NCBI GenBank assembly: GCA_039881145.1
Contig: JAYKKI010000154.1
Span: 372,001-436,000, forward strand
DNA: 64,000 nt
Direction: 5' to 3'
DNA from: Druceiella hillmani
Taxonomy: Eukaryota; Arthropoda; Insecta; Lepidoptera; Hepialidae
Positions 17,521 through 29,279 of the stretch are shown in pieces. How positions within the stretch are numbered: the stretch's first letter is position 1; each line of letters starts with the position of its first letter. The notes beneath the pieces are model-generated. The model did no database searches. It worked only from the letters and a program-made list of their open reading frames with translations, and was not told the DNA's origin. A program made the position numbers and the translations under genes.

Positions 17521-18394
17521 TCTATAATATAAAAATAAGTCGGGTTTTCCTTCCTGACGCTATAACTCCAGAACGCACGAACCGATTTCCACGGTTTTGC
17601 ATTCGTTAGAAAGGTCTCGGGCTCCATGAGGTTTATACAAAATTCAGGAAATATTTCAACAGAAAAGCAGGAAAACAGGGAAAATCATTTTTCACATACA
17701 GCGCCATCTCTGATACATAGCATGTACTACAAACCAATATGGTTTTGCATGGTTGTGGAGCAGATGGCGCCAGTATTTTAAGTAGGTGGCGCTGGTGCGT
17801 GATACATTGTTTGACAGCTACTCATTGTACTCTGCTCAGTTAATTTCATGTGACATTTATTATGCGCACATTCTTTCAAACGCTAACTTAAAACTGGTAT
17901 TGTGTTCACTGTGAAATTGTGAAATTGAGGTTAAAGTTATTCGTTTCCTAACAGTTCAATTGGAAACCATCAAAACAATCACGATTATTGTGCAAATTTT
18001 TAGTCAATTTCAACAGCAGGCATTTGTCCTTGAGGTGGTAAGTTGAACTGTGTAAATTATGTGGATCGTGCATTTGAGGTTAAATTAACCAGTCTGTCCG
18101 TAGTCCAAAATGCCTAGAGGACGACGTGCGAACATCGGCCGCCGCACAAGACATGCAAGCCAGCAACAAGTGTATTCACAGAACTTAAGCGAAGAAAGAC
18201 AAAATATAATAAGAGAAAATGCCCGATTGAGACAACGCGTGAGCACACGAAGATCACTGGCATCATACAATCGCTTGGCATTCCAATATGATCCCACTGC
18301 GAACTACAGTGATGATGACAATTTAGATATTGGACCAGTGACGACTGTATGCCGATATTGCAATGCGTTAAAGTTCAAAAGAGAAACGGATTAA
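17521..18394 (+). mobile_element. Helitron 5' terminus and leader, truncated
   Basis: The element starts TCTATAATATAAAAATAAG directly after an A. This is the TC start and A/T junction expected for a Helitron. It is followed by the CTATAACTCCAGAACGCACGAACC-type subterminal block common in insect Helitrons. A leader of about 590 bases precedes the helicase ORF at 18110. The element stops abruptly inside that ORF, where a palindromic element begins at 18397, so the Rep and helicase domains and the 3' hairpin-CTRR end are absent. Confidence 0.8.
18110..18394 (+). pseudogene. N-terminal fragment of Helitron helicase-like protein
   Basis: The 94-codon ORF begins MPRGRRANIGRRTRHASQQQ and continues with a basic, Arg-rich region. 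It then has an acidic stretch NYSDDDNLDIGPV and ends in VCRYCNALKFKRET. This is the standard N-terminus of insect Helitron Rep-helicase proteins, which normally run well beyond 1000 residues and continue here into Cys-rich and Rep domains. Only the first ~93 residues remain. The sequence switches after the KRET codons to foreign DNA and a stop. The ATG is the natural start, preceded by the Helitron leader. There are no internal stops or frameshifts, so the truncation may be recent, but nothing catalytic is left. Confidence 0.85.
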
Positions 18395-18396
18395 AA

Positions 18397-18574
18397 GGAT
18401 ATTAGCAAAGATTACTACATCTTTGCTAATATCCCACCTGAAGATGTTGTAATACAACGAAATCTAGGTCGTGGTAAAGAAATTAAAGAAAGTAGAAATA
18501 ATACTAGATCACGTAGTTTCATTTAACTGTGAATAATAAATTTCTACAAAATTAATGCCAAATATATTCAACAC
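18397..18574 (+). mobile_element. Palindromic Penelope-like element, copy 3 (right arm plus intact apex)
   Basis: It begins with a perfect 16 bp stem (18397-18412 and 18419-18434, GGATATTAGCAAAGAT and its complement) with loop TACTAC. The right arm and tail shared with copies 1 and 2 follow, ending AATATATTC. The left arm is missing; the junction is with the Helitron helicase ORF. Copies 1 and 2 lack part of this apex, so copy 3 shows the ancestral centre of the palindrome. The hammerhead-like core runs 18433-18474: CCCAC, CTGAAGAT, hairpin GTTGTAATACAAC, GAAA, TCTAGGTC, GTGG. CCAC and GTGG can pair as stem I. No target-site duplication is visible. Confidence 0.65.
18433..18475 (+). ncRNA. 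Hammerhead-ribozyme-like core (degenerate)
   Basis: Order seen: stem I strand CCCAC (18433-18437), CTGAAGA (18438-18444), one extra T, stem II GTTGT-AAT-ACAAC (18446-18458), GAAA (18459-18462), a minute stem III TCTAGG (18463-18468), TC (18469-18470), and stem I partner GTGGT (18471-18475). The family consensus from the other copies has CC/GG in stem III. Penelope-like elements are known to carry minimal hammerheads with very short stem III. Deviations here are A at the usual U7 and an unpaired T before stem II, so cleavage activity is uncertain. Confidence 0.35.
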
Positions 18575-21500
18575 TATATAAGAGTTACTAATATTTTTGT
18601 GAAGTTATGAAAATAATGGTTCTTATAACTAATGCGGATTATTTTAATTTTGAAACATGTATAATAGGTGTAGTAATGTTTCAGAAGTTGCTTGGTCCTT
18701 ATTGTAAAGCAGTTTTAAATTGTGTACTTATAAATGAACGACTTTCGTTGTAGTAATTCTTTTTCAATATTTTAGTATTTGTTAATAAGATTGAGGTTAA
18801 AAAAAATTGCTGTCTAAGATAAACAACATGTTATTTTCAATGTATGATGTTCAAGAATTGCAGGGTGAAAACAATGATATATTTTATGAAATGTTTATTG
18901 CATATTACTTGCTAGATCTTACGTCTGATAACAACGAAAATCTTTAAAAAAAATTATGTTCCAGAACATGGTAATGTGAATTCAACCAAAATCAATTTTA
19001 AAGACAATATTGAGCAGAAAAAATGCATTACTACATTTTCTCGTTTCCAATTTGCTTGCCATGCTTTTATCAAAATTTTAAATTGTCAAAGAATGATGCT
19101 TTTCAAAACGTGCAGTATTGATAATTTCTTATAAAATATAAACATGTGCCCTATTGCATATCTTCAAGAAGAACCTTAGCCAATCTGCATAACTCTCAAT
19201 CAGCTTTTTAATGCTTCTTCTTTCTTGCTTGCTTTTCAATGGTTTTGGCACACTTCACCGTTAAAAATATTTACTACTGAATTTTATTGATTTTAATTTC
19301 AAGTTTAAATTTTGTATTGACATTTTCAAAGGAATGAGTGAAATAATGTCAATGAAAATCCATTTCAAACAGTGTTTGTACTACTAAGCCGCAATTATAT
19401 TGTTGTAGATCTTATAGATAAATTTAAACTCACCAACTTCAACTCTTGAGAAGCCATAAAAATTGAGAGGGCAACTTCACTTTTTTTATAAATTATGAGA
19501 AAAAAAGCAAAAGACAATAGAATAAAATTTTAAACAACCGTGTTTTACTTTAGAAATGATAATTATTTGTTTTATTTTTATTTTGAAACAATGGACTAAG
19601 AAAACTTTTTGCATCCAATATTAGATATTAATATAATACCCTTCTATTATAATTTTTTTCCTTTTATTTTCTTTGTATCGTTTTTCTGACTATTTTATAA
19701 AGAAATGTATTGTTTGATTTACAATAATTTTAACGCATTATTATTATTACTCTTGCAAGAATTTAGTAAATTGAAAATATTCCTAATTATTTTTCAATTT
19801 CATTTTTATTAACAATAAATTTGACACTCTATTTTTAAGCATTACATTGTAAATCATTCTACTTGCTCATTAAGAAAAATGAAATGCAATGTTTTAATTT
19901 CATGAACAGGTTTTAAAATAATTTTTTATTTCATAAAAGACAATTTTATATGAGACATTACCTCTTTTGTCTCCACATAATACTAAAATAAATAATTTAA
20001 TTGCTTAAGACTTTTGTTTTATTCTTTATATGACATTAGTTACAAGTAAATATTAATAAACTTTTTCACGTTGATGCATAAAGTTTACTTGCATTTTCTT
20101 TAAAAAGTATGTCCAAAGGGAATGCAGGACAAGTAATACGATCGATATTATAATATATTACAACTGCTAAAATTGGAATTTATGACCTTTATTTAACATT
20201 CCAATTTAATGAAATAAACAAACTCTCAGGTGGCCAACTAGATATTTTAAATGTAAATTTTGTTTTCTAAACAGAAATGAACTACTGTAGCGCGTTTCTA
20301 AATGAAATATTCTAGGAAAGACATAGAACTACTGCGTGGTAATATGATAGAAGCAACATTTTTTTTACTGAATGTTACCTGTAGTAAATTATATAAAAAA
20401 GGGGTACAAAGTTTTTTTCTTTTATTTTGTCGTGAACATAGCAGTAAACTATTTAATATTCTGATAGCTACACTAACATATCTTTATTAAAATTTTCCGG
20501 AGTATCTATATTGTTTCTATTGTATAACTAATACATCATCCAGATTATAAGAAAAGAATGAAGCAAATTTTTGCTCATTTTTTTGTATTTGTCTTCGTAG
20601 TACAACAAATTGAAGCATTATAACATGTATCTTTCAATTATGGTGATCGTGCTACTGCTATCTAACTTGTTCATAAATATGTTACTTCATTATATTTATA
20701 AAAATTGGACAGTAACAGCATTAGTATACCATCGTATGTCGGTGAAATACTATGGAATTACCCTTAAGCGTTTTATATATCAATGGAAAGGAAATAAAGT
20801 GTAACACGCCACATTAAAGACGCCATACAGCAAGCTTACGCTAGTTATTTTTATTTATTTACATAACTTATCGTTACGCCAACTTAATGCGTCCAAAAAC
20901 TACCTCCCCTGAAAAAATCACCTTAAGCACATCATCCAGTGAACGTCGAATTTCTCAATTGTATGACAATCTATATAACTCAGTCATATATTAGGATCGT
21001 TATTATAAATTAGCCATTTCCGGACTTTTGTTCTCGAACACTTTGGATAATATTATTAGATTAATGCATGTACTATCATCCGTTATAACAATTATAACAC
21101 AATTTTTTTTTACTGTACTAAATACTCAAGTTTTCGCTTTTTCTTTTTAATAAATTGTTTGCCATAAAATATAACTTTGTTTTAATCGTCATAGCCTTAT
21201 ATTTTTATATAGCCTATAAAATTATAATTTAGGTCTAGACATTGTACGCCCTTGAGATTTTTATCGGATCTCAGTTTAAGTCGAGGATGTCAGCGCTCCA
21301 CAATCTTGACAGTTATCTTTTCAGGAGAAAAATAATCCCAAGGTCATTGTGTGTGACATGAAATATCGTGTCGTGTTATGTTTCTATCCTTCTCTCTAGC
21401 AAAAAGTGGTCAGATTTTGAAAAATTATATTTAACATAATATTTCTGTCAGAACATTTCCCATCGGTTAGGGCATTTCTAATTATTTTCTTTGCATTTTG

Positions 21501-23399
21501 TCTATAAAGAAAACTTATGTTTTGGTATAAATTATAAAAAAAATCATATATAAGACAGAAATAATAACCGTTTATTTGTTGAAAGTGATGAAAAATTATA
21601 TTTTCATTAGGAATATTTCTAATATTCTTGCATTCATTAGAAATTCAAATTCAAAATTTGTCTCATGAAAAATATAAATTTGTAAAGGGGGTAAGGTCCG
21701 TTTAGATAGATTCAAAGAGTTGAAATCAAAATAATAGTCAAGTGTCAAATAGTCCCTATAGAATATAAAAGGAATGAAAAAATATTTTGAACCAGATTAC
21801 ATAACGTTTTTATTTGAAGTCGGTAAATTTTTCAAATCGTGTAAAATCTCGTATTGTGGCAAGAAAAACTCATCAACTTCAAACAAAAGAAATTAAATCA
21901 TAAAAATTGATTTATCATAATTAATACCACCCTACTTAATACAATCTAACCTGATATAAACCAATCTGACAAAATCTACTCCAACCTAACCTAACCTAGC
22001 TCCACTTATCTCAACCTAGTCCTCAATTGGTTTAGGATTTAATAGTATCAAAACATAATTTAAGCATGTATTCCTCAGGAAAAATAAAAGCTTTATTTGG
22101 AAAATTTAAAAGGCTTTGTATTATATCTAATTTTTCAAAAGTAATCTTTAATATAATTAAAGTTTCAGCTTCGCAAGAAAATTACTTTTGGGATACAGTG
22201 GTCTCACATTTTGCTCTGAATGCTTCGTAAAAATTAACACATGATGACTAACGGCTAATGACTACCGAGAATTTGCAGGGCACCGAAAGTTGCTGCCGAG
22301 AATTTAATTTATGTAAGACAGTATCAACGACATATTAATATGACACAGAAAATTTCAGATGACTTTTGAATATATTCACTGAGAAAGCAACATATAAACT
22401 GATTTTTTTATGTTTAAATTTATATAATTCCATAATTTTAGTTCTATATTCAAAGACTAAAAAGTTCTTCCTATGTTTAGAAGTTATTTCAAGTTGTTCT
22501 TGAAGCTGAAATTTGCTAGAAATTACAGCGGAGTTATAAAGGTTTAAAATAAATATGAAATTTATTATAAAAAAGTAGAAAATATAAATTCAGCTGGTTA
22601 TGAATCACCAATAATTTTGACATTTAAAAATATTCTCCAAAAATATACACGCAAAACAAATTCCATCAAAAACATTAGTGTAAAAAGGCTGACGTTTTTC
22701 TTGAGAATGTAGCGTGAAATGGTAACAGGAAAGTTCTTGCACAACTTTGCTAGATATGAGTTAAAGTTGAACTTGACCAGAATAAATTGCGATTCCGCTG
22801 TAGTTTATCCATATAATGGAATCTATAACACCACTAAAATTTTCTCTGTGCATGATTCTGGCTAATAAAGCAATAAATATATGAAAATTATCCCAAGATC
22901 GATTCAATTCTTTCATTTTTGATATTCTAAAATACTACATTTGTGGTATACACACACGTAGTATTTTACAAAGTTAAAAGTTCTAGCTCCGAATGTCATA
23001 TTTCCCGTTAAGGGAGTAGGTACGTAAGGCACGACATTGACAATTTGTGTGTTGGTATAAATTGGCTATACCACATTGTAATCGGATGTTAATTTTTCAA
23101 CATACTAAAATTAGACTTCCCTCATTTAAAAAATATAAAATTTATTATTCATGTTTTCGCTCATGTTGGTAGATTGATATTTCCGCTAAATATGTTTTGT
23201 TTAATATACAATAGAACATATTAAAATAACCATTTCAACAACAAATAGCTGCACGTAAAATAAAAATGAATACATAGAAAAGAGAAAAAAATGGCTACCA
23301 TTTGCTGAAGATATACTACTTAAAATTATGATAAAGACATTTTTGTGGCCCTTATTATTAACCCTTTTAAACTTTATCCCGCACCATACACGGAATTAA
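18575..23399. other. AT-rich stretch without recognisable gene
   Basis: Nearly 5 kb with no supportable coding sequence. Short ORFs at 20302-20490 and 20610-20804 encode hydrophobic peptides without recognisable motifs. A short tract at 21965-22015 has CCTAACCTAACC, reminiscent of the insect telomeric pentamer but not a true array. Nothing else stands out. Confidence 0.55.
21965..22018. repeat. Degenerate CCTAA-type tract
   Basis: Contains CCAACCTAACCTAACCTAGC followed by looser CAACCTAG units. It resembles the (TTAGG)n telomere pentamer on the other strand but is dominated by a 5/6-base mix. It is probably low-complexity sequence rather than a telomeric insertion. Confidence 0.4.
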
Positions 23400-24648
23400 C
23401 CCTAGATTACTAACATTATTTTTCGACGTTAATACTAAACTTCGTCGTTTCGACTACGCTGTATAATGGAGGGGGTTTTAGGGGTTTAATTAAAAAAAAT
23501 ATTTATATTTATGTTGTTATTTTAAATAATAAGTATTAACCTACATATTTAGAGATTATAATATATACTTTAACATATATTTTATTCAAACAGTCATCAT
23601 AATGAGATCATAGTTTACGTGCATAATCAACTTTTTCATAAATTTTTAAAAAAATCGTACATATTATGTATAGCGTTAAATTGTTCAAAATAAACTATAA
23701 AATCAAAAATAATATCTGAAAAATTAATTAAAAATAAAATTTTGGTAATGGTTTAGGAACTAATCCATTTGTGACACACATCAAGTTTGTGTTCCCCACA
23801 CAACGATTTATTGCACTTAGTGCACCTACTTTTAGTCATCCTTCGCTTTTTGGAGGGACATATGGCACATATTTTTCTTTTATTTTGCTGTGGGGGGACA
23901 TCAGCTGCATTACTTTGCTCAGTCTTATTTATAATACCCTCATTAAAACTTTTTAGAGTTGTAGAAGTAGTTTGTTGTAGTTGTAGTTTGTAGAGTTGGT
24001 ATAAGCAATCTTTTTTGCATGTGTGGTTCGATCAGCTTGTGATGCAGAGCTTTTAGATATTAACGCCTCGATAAAGGTTTTTTCTTAGCCTCTATAGTGT
24101 TTGTTACATAAATGACATAATTATTTATAAATGCAATATTGAGCATACCATAAAAGTTGCACAACGGCCAGCGTCGTGTTTTTCGATTGCAAGAGGCAAT
24201 GGAACACATTTGGTCCAAAGTATCTACCTCCTCCTTTGGTTTGATTGTAAAATTCAACCATTGTGGGTTTTTTAGTATTTACATTAATGGTTCCCTCTTT
24301 GTCACATGTTGATAGTAGGAATACAACTTTTTGGGGTTTTGCTTTGTAGGAAAGTAATGTTAGTTCGTATCTCCCTTTTGTTAGCTCGTAGAGTTCCAAC
24401 CAATGTCAGCTTATATGGTTCTTTTACTAAACCTTTGGCTAGTGGCACCGAAGTGAACCAATTGTCCATTGTGATATTTCTATTCGTACCATGAACAGTG
24501 CGTGTCAATTTTTTACAAAATATTCACCAAGTGGTACTCCATCTGTTTTAGTAAAAGAACCTAGATAAGGCTCTGCATCCTCCATATACATTGTAAAATT
24601 ATCTACAATCATCACAATTTTGATACCATATTTATTTGGTTTATTCGG

Positions 24649-24718
<70 letters not shown>
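24649..24718. repeat. (TA)n microsatellite inside transposase codons
   Basis: About 70 bases of alternating T/A lie within the piggyBac coding region and are read on the minus strand as repeated Ile-Tyr. It sits where the family has a short F-R-x-Y-I-P motif, whose ATGTATATA-type codons could have seeded the expansion. The frame continues across it. Confidence 0.95.
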
Positions 24719-24719
<1 letters not shown>

Positions 24720-25555
24720 GAAAGGGACAGCTGCCTCTGAAACCTAACAACTATTCATCAATGGTAAGGTAGCATCCAAGTTTATAGTTTTCTCGACACT
24801 TAGCTATGAAAAGATCCCAAATATCTCAAAAGGGAGTGAACACATCGTTTAACCTCCGTTCTTGACGCATAGACTTATTGTCAAATCTTAGGCAGTTTAT
24901 TAGCAAATCAAACCTTTCACAAGACATTGTACTGCGATACCGATTTCTACAAAATGTGATATCAAACAACTCTCTAGATGGTAAATGATTATCATTCATT
25001 GCTCCAGATAATGTGAGAATGCCAATGAGAGCTCTAATTTCATTAGCATCGGTTGGTCTCTGAGTGGATTTCAATGTTTTATATTTCTGAGATTTTATTG
25101 CTATTTCTACAGTGATGTGGGTTACAATTAAAACAATCATAATATTAGTAATGAAACATGAAAAGCATTGAAGTAGATCTAAAATATTTTTGCAAGAACA
25201 GGTCCAGGTCTTATATGAACTATGTTCCTTGAAGGTCTTCTGCTTTGTGACCTTGGCTTTCGTGATGACCATTTGTGTTTATCTTTCCCACGAAGAATGT
25301 TACGCGATGGTCTTATAATCAAATCGCTAGGATCTGCTGAAGTGCTAGGTGTCGCGTCTTCAATGAAACGTGGTGAAGATGTATCACTACTTGCCTGATA
25401 ATCTTGATCTGGAAGTTGCTCTTCATTCACAGTAGAAACTTCATCATCACCCTCCATTTCATACGCGGGATCAGCCTCAATATGGTCTTCAGGCCCATTC
25501 CCTGATGAATTTTCCTCCTCGCTTTAGCCTTCTAATAATAGCGCCCGAATTGTAT

Positions 25556-25657
25556 CTAAAAAAATAATAATAACAGACACCATTATTACTAAAGAAAAGA
25601 TAAAAGAACGTAATTTTTACTTAAGTAAAAAGTACAAAAAGTTACGTTACTACTAAC
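25556..25657 (-). other. Predicted intron in piggyBac transposase
   Basis: The donor G|GTTAGT follows the codons for MARRLDE and the acceptor TTTTTTTAG precedes ATACAATTCGG. Joining them keeps one frame through a split GAT codon. Length 102 bases, with an AT-rich polypyrimidine stretch before the acceptor. Supported by reading frame only. Confidence 0.6.
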
Positions 25658-25857
25658 CTTCGTCGAGGCGACGAGCCATGGTTACTGGGACGGCGCGTAC
25701 AGCCTCCCTACGCACAAAACACTACCGTCCGTCGCGAGAGCAATGGGTCGACTGAGATTAGCTTAAATTAGAAAACCGCACGGTTGCGCGCGCAAAAGTT
25801 ATTGCGATTTTTTTAATGACGCGTCGTCGAATCGACGAATCGGTATGTGAGGGTTAA

Positions 25858-26675
25858 AACGTTTTATTGCCATATCAAATTTTATGTCTCTACGCTACCC
25901 TGGAAAATTGGGCTATAATACCATTTATCTCGATAAAATATAATACAATCTATCTTGATGTATCGTATAATCATGCCGGCTGATATCGGAAATTGTTGCA
26001 TCAGCGTAAACAAATATCAACTTATTAAATTAGAACTACACTTATCCCAATTTCCAATTATTTCGAAGATATAATAATTTTTGTCTTGATTGCACATGTT
26101 TAATATTTTGTAATGTTTGAAATGTGTTACATTTTTAATATTTTTTCTTTATTTTGCTATTCGGAATTTCATTAAGATTTTTCACATTCGATCAATTCCT
26201 TTCCATCTCATTGTCTTAATTAATTGGAACAAATGTCCTTTGGTAATAAATTTAAATAAATTACATAAATAAATAATTAAAATTTTTATTGCAAGTGAAA
26301 GCAATAATGCAACTTTATTCTTCTCGCAGAAGATAATTAAAATAAATACAACAATTACAAAGCTCAGTGTAAATCAAACGACCAACACAAAAAAAATCAT
26401 TATGAATTGAAGTTTGTGACGTGTTAGGTTAGGTGGATTCTCTTACCTCTCTCTCTACTAAAGATTCGTCTCAATCAATGTGTAAATTCTTTTTTTCTCA
26501 CTAGGTATTGACTTCATATAAACGGACTACTAAAAAGTTTTCTTGGAAAGGAGACAACAGCCGGATTTAAATTCCGGCACCCGGCCGATCAAGAAATTGT
26601 GCCAAGCTCCGTAGGAAAAATAAAAAAAAGCATTGTTTACACATTTGCGTAAACGCTTCTCTCGTCGATCGAAAA
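25858..26675. other. AT-rich stretch without recognisable gene
   Basis: Spacer between the piggyBac element and LINE debris. It contains TTAGGTTAGGT at about 26424 and a GC-rich near-palindrome around 26570-26590 (CCGGATTTAAATTCCGG). Nothing else is supportable. Confidence 0.5.
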
Positions 26676-26679
26676 TAAA

Positions 26680-26990
26680 ATTATCTTATCATTTTCATCA
26701 GCATATAGCTATCAATTGCTGGACATAAACCGTCTGTCAAAACGCGCTACTCACGGTCCCCTGCCGCGTCTAACCCCTTTCTACAGATTTTTTCAGGTCT
26801 TAAGGCCACCTAGCTGGGCAACTCCCACACTGCGCTTTGAGATTTTTACTGGAGAATTCGTTTGAACAACGGTTGTCGGCTCTTTGGCATAGCACTTAAC
26901 ATGAGCAAACTGAAGTAGCATGCCTATTACCGTTTATTACCAGGCCTTTATCTGTTTGGTGCGATCTGTGTCTTGGTCAGTTATCAAGAA
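26680..26990 (-). mobile_element. 3' fragment of an RTE/CFDP2-like LINE
   Basis: On the minus strand the sequence ends in the widespread LINE 3' signature TGTCCAGCAATTGATAGC...GCTGATGA. Upstream of it is a decayed C-terminal reading with RSVG...LGGL and KGVRRGRGP, recalling the RSVGRPPTRW region of endonuclease-reverse transcriptase proteins. It is locally much GC-richer than its surroundings. Only the C-terminus and 3' UTR remain, with stops and frameshifts, and the left end abuts an AT-rich tail as expected for a LINE 3' end. It is a different copy from the LINE at 12974-15660. Confidence 0.55.
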
Positions 26991-27010
26991 GTAAAATATA
27001 CTTATATAAA

Positions 27011-27141
<131 letters not shown>

Positions 27142-27549
27142 GTCTAGGTTTCGTTGTGATGGTTTGGATTATATTGGTTTAGAGTGGTTTAGGTTAGAAT
27201 AGATTAGATTAGGTCAGATTAGTTTATTTTAACTTTTAATCACCTATGTCATTTTTTTTTCACGCCGTCACCGGCGTGCGGTCGCAGAGACCGCAATGTT
27301 ATAAAGTTCTATACAAATAAACTATAATTTTTTTAAAAACTTTTTTATATCACTTGGTAACATATTGTTGCAAAAAGAGAAATAAAAACTTTTTTTTCAT
27401 TGTGAAACTTTTATTTATTATGGTTAAAGGAACAAATTGTCTTTGCATCCGAAATTCTATAAAATTTAACAAGTGATAAAATTTGGCTGAATAGGGTAAT
27501 AATATATTTTTTATAGAAAAGAAAACACAAATAATATATTTTTTCCACT

Positions 27550-29250
27550 TTCAATTTACACAAACTTTCTTGGCGCACTCTGGAGATAAGTACTTATGGC
27601 AGGAAAAACATTGGTAAGAAGACTTTATTTTCAGTTTCAGAGGACAAAAGACCCATGACCTTCTTTACTCTTGTAACAATAGCAGTTACTGGTAGATTTG
27701 GCATTTAAAAGCTTAGGACTCTCATCAGAGTAATTTTTAACTCACGTGGGGTTTTGGTACTGAGCACTCTATATTGCCTCTGTTTTAATATCAAATGTCG
27801 AGCTTAATTCTTAGAAAAAATCCTTGATACATTTTGCTATTATGAGACCGACGAACCACGTATGTATTGATCATGCAAATGTCTAAAATCTTTTAAAATA
27901 GAGCCATGGGTTAGCGTCTCACCCTGGGGTTACATGAATAGATTGCATATTTTTTTCTAAATCAACCATATTCGCCCTTTTGAAGTTATAAAAGGCGTTT
28001 ATTTTAGATTTTTCTGTTTGGTCTGTGCTCTCGCAGTGGTGCATAAATGATAAAGGAATTAGAACTTTCCAGTTTTTGGGCACTCGAAATGTGAGAGCAG
28101 TTTGGCTAGTAAATCGATATAATTTGGAACTCAATTCTCTTTCCTTGAACGACTTGAACTTGCTAGTTACTCCGTTTTGTTCTTTTCTATAGTTTCCACA
28201 CCTGTTATTACTCATATTCTCATGGTATCTATGAGCTCTATAGAAGTGAACCAGTAATCAAATGTCACGTGCCCATTGGAACCATGCAAACGTTGAGATA
28301 AACTTATCATGGATTGAGAAGAGACTAATATTTTCTTTCCAACATCTGTCAAGCCTTCTCCATCTTATTTCCTTTCGTCTATATATGTAGATAATGTAAA
28401 AGTAGCTTGTTTTTGCATCACACAAGAACATCATCTTCAATCCATATTAGCAGGCTTCTTTTGCATATAAATAATAAGATCATATCACACCCTCTAAATC
28501 CAATCAATAGTGGTCAGTTTGTTGTAAATATTGGATATAGCAGCCAACTTGTCCGCGCTTTGTCTTGCATTTCCATTAGCAGAACTAATAAATCAAAAAC
28601 AACAAAGTAAGTTCATGAATATGTTTTTGGACATGATACATCTAAAAATTTCACAGTGTGGCTAATCTGTGGTAAATATGTAATTTACATTTTTATGATT
28701 TGCTTTGAAAAAGGCTTTGTATGCCAAAAGCCCAGCAAAAGCTCGAAGTTCTGTCAAATTTAAATGCTGTAATTGTGACCTGTTTCCTTTAGTATATTTA
28801 AATCTGATTTTAGTTAACATTGTGTCAGTCCACGTAACAATTTCATGCAGAATATTAGCTCTATAACTTTCTTCCAAATGGGTAGAAGATCTTTCTCATA
28901 ATTTTCCGTGAGATTAGTTGGCAGCTAACACGGATAATATTTTGAACTTTACTTTGCACTACTCGATTTGGACCTGTTTTAGATATTTTTACCGATTTAT
29001 TTCATTAAAATTCCCGACCCGAAGTACTGGAAATTCATCACCAAATTCTTGTATATATTTTCTCAGGCTCTATATTTCTAGCTTAACTTTTTGTTAAACT
29101 TTCTGCTGAGCGTCTTGATCTGATTCAGACTCCTCAGTCTTACTGTTAGTATCACAAGTCTTCTCCAATGTCATCAGCCTCTGATCCACTCTCATCTTTA
29201 TTTAGACAAGACTCCAAAATTTAATGTGGAAGTGCATCTGACATAGACAT
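27550..29250 (-). pseudogene. Second piggyBac-type transposase, heavily decayed
   Basis: The start codon at 29250 gives MSMSDALPH, then an acidic region with stops (29220-29100). The N-terminal core is open at 28877-28662 (ILHEIVTWTD...LTELRAFAGLLAYKAFF). The first Asp lies in a mutated IDW block (28503-28505), followed by a damaged FRG-like region and CDAKTSYF. TFDYWFTS supplies the second Asp (28257-28259) and MVDLEKNMQ the third (27961-27963). A C-terminal Cys-rich block SYQCFSCHKYLSPECAKKVC lies near 27560-27640. The layout is that of a DDE_Tnp_1_7 transposase of the usual ~550-600 residues. It differs clearly from the element at 23400-25853, so it is a separate family. Many stops and frameshifts; terminal repeats and TTAA flanks could not be fixed. 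Confidence 0.8.
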
Positions 29251-29279
29251 TTTTTCCGTGCCCTACGCACTCTGCGGTT

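Larger units (their letters stand above)
23760..25679 (-). pseudogene. piggyBac transposase (DDE_Tnp_1_7), spliced, mutated
   Basis: The start codon is at 25679 (MARRLDE). A 102 bp intron (25657-25556, GTTAGT...TAG) joins it to DTIRALLLEG and an acidic Ser/Glu-rich N-terminus (25555-25300). The catalytic core follows. All three aspartates are present: TIDE (24757-24759), TMDNWF (24464-24466) and VDTLDQM (24222-24224). A Cys-rich C-terminus near 23780-23900 matches the zinc-finger tail of this family. Damage includes a stop after EG in exon 2, a frameshift near 25180, a TAG directly after TIDE (24751-24753), and frameshifts at about 24500 and 24300-24400. A (TA)n run is inserted between the FR and YIPNKP codons. 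The catalytic core is well preserved, so decay is moderate. Activity would need a transposase supplied from elsewhere. Confidence 0.9.
23400..25853 (-). mobile_element. Full-length piggyBac-type DNA transposon
   Basis: TTAA lies directly outside both ends (23396-23399 and 25854-25857). The termini are CCCTAGATTACTAA... on the left and, reading inward on the other strand, CCCTCACATACCG... on the right, the CCC...GGG form of piggyBac elements. Subterminal inverted repeats TTCGTCGTTTCGACT (23441-23455) and its near complement (25825-25839) lie inside both ends. The length is 2454 bases, normal for the superfamily. The transposase reads on the minus strand and spans nearly all of it. TTAA plus terminal repeats make the boundaries reliable. 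Confidence 0.92.

Noticed and set aside
20302..20804. Two hydrophobic ORFs (62 and 64 codons) that might be receptor exons
   Set aside because: No conserved receptor motif and no convincing splice borders; hydrophobic peptides are expected by chance in AT-rich DNA.
21965..22018. Interstitial telomere array
   Set aside because: Only two or three clean CCTAA units occur and the rest is irregular, so it does not qualify as (TTAGG)n.
23771..23993. Plus-strand ORFs of 61 and 68 codons
   Set aside because: Antisense to the Cys-rich C-terminus of the piggyBac transposase.
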